Shown here in pieces: positions 62,535 through 64,000 of a stretch of DNA of 64,000 bases (positions are counted from its first letter, which is position 1; the number at the start of each line of letters is the position of its first letter). Location: the NCBI RefSeq assembly GCF_044386045.1, contig NZ_JBISCD010000040.1, positions 186,001 through 250,000 on the forward strand, read 5' to 3'. Origin of the DNA: Thalassobellus sediminis (GTDB taxonomy: Bacteria; Bacteroidota; Bacteroidia; Flavobacteriales; Flavobacteriaceae). The notes under the pieces were generated by a model. That model did not search any database. It worked only from the letters and a program-made list of their open reading frames with translations, and was not told where the DNA came from. The translations under genes and the position numbers were made by a program.

Positions 62535-63777
62535 TCAATTAAAGAGCAGCTTAATAATACTAGCAACTTTAGCATTATTCACGAACAATACAATACATTC
62601 TCAAGAAAATAAATTACAACAAGAATCTCCTGCTGAGGTTAGAGCATTTTTTGTGTCTTCAATAGTTAAAATAGGCGACCCTTTATTAGATGCCTTAAGC
62701 AAAAATAAATTAAAAAAACTAATGCCAGTTGAAAAATCTCCGGGTGCTTGGGATGAACGTACACATGTTACGTATTTAGAAGGATTTGGAAGATTATTAT
62801 CTGGTATGGCGCCTTGGTTAGAACTAGGTCCAGACAAAACAGACGAAGGTAAGTTAAGAGCAAAATATATTGCTTTAGCTCATAAATGTATTCATAATGC
62901 AACAAACCCTGAATCACCAGATTTTATGAATTTCAATAATGATAAACAACCTTTAGTTGATGCTGCTTTTTTTGCACAAGCACTAATTAGAGCACCAAAA
63001 CAATTGTGGGAGCCTTTAGACGAAAAAACAAAACAAAATGTAATTAATGCTTTAAAATCTACAAGAGTAATAAAACCATATTATAGTAACTGGCTCCTTT
63101 TTTCAGGAATGGTAGAAGCTGCATTACTAAAATTTGATGCTGGGGCAGATATGATGCGATTAGACTACCCATTAAACAAACACAAAGAATGGTATTTAGG
63201 TGATAGTATGTATGGAGACGGACCTAATTTTCATTGGGACTATTATAACAGCTTCGTTATTCAACCAATGATTCTTGATATTTTAAAGGTGTTAAATGAA
63301 AAAGACAAAAATGTTAAAAAGGATTATGATGTGGCATTAAAACGAGCTAAACGTTATGCCGCAATTCAAGAACGATTAATTTCTCCAGATGGGACCTATC
63401 CTCCTATTGGTCGATCGTTAGCTTATAGATTTGGAGCATTTCAATTATTATCTCAAATAGCACTTTGGCAAGAATTACCTAAAGAAATCACTCCTGCTCA
63501 AGTACGTTCTGCATTATATGCAATGGTAAACAATCAAATAAATGCTCCCGATACTTTCGATAAAAAAGGTTGGCTCCAAATTGGGTTATATGGCCACCAA
63601 CCAAATATTGGCGAAGGCTATATTTCTACAGGTAGTTTGTATTTATGTTCTGAAGCTTTTATGATTCTTGGCTTACCCTCAAATAATGAATTTTGGAGTA
63701 ACCCTTACCAGCCATGGACTCAAAAGAAAATTTGGTCAGGTGTAAAAATTCCAATCGACCATGCAATAAAAAACTAA
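62527..63777 (+). CDS. DUF2264 protein, short form (GH154-like candidate)
   Basis: A 416-residue exported protein (signal ends NNTIHSQ). It is a single DUF2264 domain: HVTYLEGFGRLLSGMAPWLELGPDKTDEG, LVDAAFFAQALIRAP, NWLLFSGMVEAALLKF, LGDSMYGDGPNFHWDYYNSFVIQPMIL, DGTYPPIGRSLAYRFGAFQLLSQIALW and GYISTGSLYLCSEAFMILGLPSNNEFWS. It lacks the C-terminal beta domain of its upstream neighbour and differs clearly in sequence, so the pair is probably two specificities and not a recent copy. Its ATGATTAA start overlaps the previous stop. Confidence 0.87.
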   Translation: MINQLKSSLIILATLALFTNNTIHSQENKLQQESPAEVRAFFVSSIVKIGDPLLDALSKNKLKKLMPVEKSPGAWDERTHVTYLEGFGRLLSGMAPWLELGPDKTDEGKLRAKYIALAHKCIHNATNPESPDFMNFNNDKQPLVDAAFFAQALIRAPKQLWEPLDEKTKQNVINALKSTRVIKPYYSNWLLFSGMVEAALLKFDAGADMMRLDYPLNKHKEWYLGDSMYGDGPNFHWDYYNSFVIQPMILDILKVLNEKDKNVKKDYDVALKRAKRYAAIQERLISPDGTYPPIGRSLAYRFGAFQLLSQIALWQELPKEITPAQVRSALYAMVNNQINAPDTFDKKGWLQIGLYGHQPNIGEGYISTGSLYLCSEAFMILGLPSNNEFWSNPYQPWTQKKIWSGVKIPIDHAIKN

Positions 63778-63843
63778 TAATTAAACAACTTATTATAAGT
63801 TAACTATTTGATTTTTAATCATTAAAATAAAAACGAAACTCAT

Positions 63844-63875
63844 TTTGTCCCCCATTTTAAGCTGATTTTCATCCT
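63844..63875 (+). promoter_or_regulatory. PUL-type direct-repeat site upstream of the last gene
   Basis: TTTGTCCCCC (63844-63853) and TTTTCATCCT (63866-63875) are 22 bp apart. The spacer ATTTTAAGCT is identical to the spacer at 20301-20310. It lies 57 bp before the ATG at 63933. An inverted repeat, TTTAATTTA with TAAATTAAA (63886-63920 region), follows in the leader. Confidence 0.55.
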
Positions 63876-63932
63876 TTAACTAAGTTTAATTTAATGTTAT
63901 TTTACATAAACTAAATTAAAAACTTAAACTAA

Positions 63933-64000
63933 ATGAGAAAAATTGCCTTCTCTATATGCTTATTAACAATAAGCATATCAACTTCATATGCCCAAACCAG
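63933..64000 (+). CDS. Start of an exported protein, cut by window edge
   Basis: Only 22 codons are present: MRKIAFSICLLTISISTSYAQT, a clear signal peptide with an A-Q cleavage site. The upstream region carries the PUL direct-repeat site, so it is very probably another glycan-degrading or binding protein of the same locus. Nothing else can be said. Confidence 0.7.
   Translation, partial: MRKIAFSICLLTISISTSYAQT

Noticed and set aside
1..64000. tRNA, rRNA, CRISPR, phage or insertion-sequence content
   Set aside because: I found no cloverleaf, no spaced repeat array and no integrase or transposase reading frame.

Overview
The window is chromosomal DNA from a member of the Bacteroidota, most likely a marine Flavobacteriaceae. 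The sequence is strongly AT-rich. It carries SusC/SusD proteins, a hybrid two-component sensor, DUF4249 and GLPGLI proteins, type IX secretion (T9SS) sorting tails and DUF5686. Several promoters carry the Bacteroidota -7 box (TAnnTTTG or a close variant) instead of TATAAT. I see no rRNA, tRNA, CRISPR array, insertion sequence or phage gene.

Positions 1-34,400 are mostly housekeeping genes in short operons: a GLPGLI protein (cut by the window edge), a deoxynucleoside kinase, a four-gene TonB-receptor/DUF4249 operon, the pyrophosphatases hppA and ppa, a DUF5686 outer-membrane protein, pdhB, etfB-etfA, a bifunctional nuclease with a nucleoside transporter, thyA, a 2TM-dihydrofolate reductase fusion, an alpha/beta-hydrolase lipoprotein, a COG2509 flavoprotein, fabD-lspA, a sugar aminotransferase with galE, and waaA. 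One gene in this part, a LamG/T9SS protein at 20,387, looks like an outlier of the glycan regulon described next.

Positions 34,400-64,000 are a polysaccharide utilization locus (PUL) that runs off the right edge. A hybrid two-component system (HTCS) regulator on the minus strand faces a plus-strand series: susC, susD, GH115, GH2, GH30, GH43, a BNR_4 propeller enzyme, GH105/88, a tandem GH43-GH43 protein, a large modular T9SS protein with an unassigned TIM-barrel-like domain, two DUF2264 proteins, and the start of another exported protein. The set fits an unsulfated, glucuronic-acid-decorated galactan such as a type II arabinogalactan: galactan cleavage by GH2, GH30 and GH43, removal of uronic acid by GH115, BNR_4, GH105 and DUF2264, then import by SusC/D. 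The substrate is an inference. No sulfatase is visible.

The most interesting signals are regulatory. Direct repeats with a TTTACACCC-type core recur at four places: before susC, before the modular T9SS gene, before the last partial gene, and before the distant LamG gene. At three of them the two half-sites are 22 bp apart. A perfect 18-bp LacI/PurR-like palindrome occurs exactly twice, before the LamG gene and just before the HTCS gene. Together they suggest a two-layer regulon linking a gene 18 kb away to the PUL.
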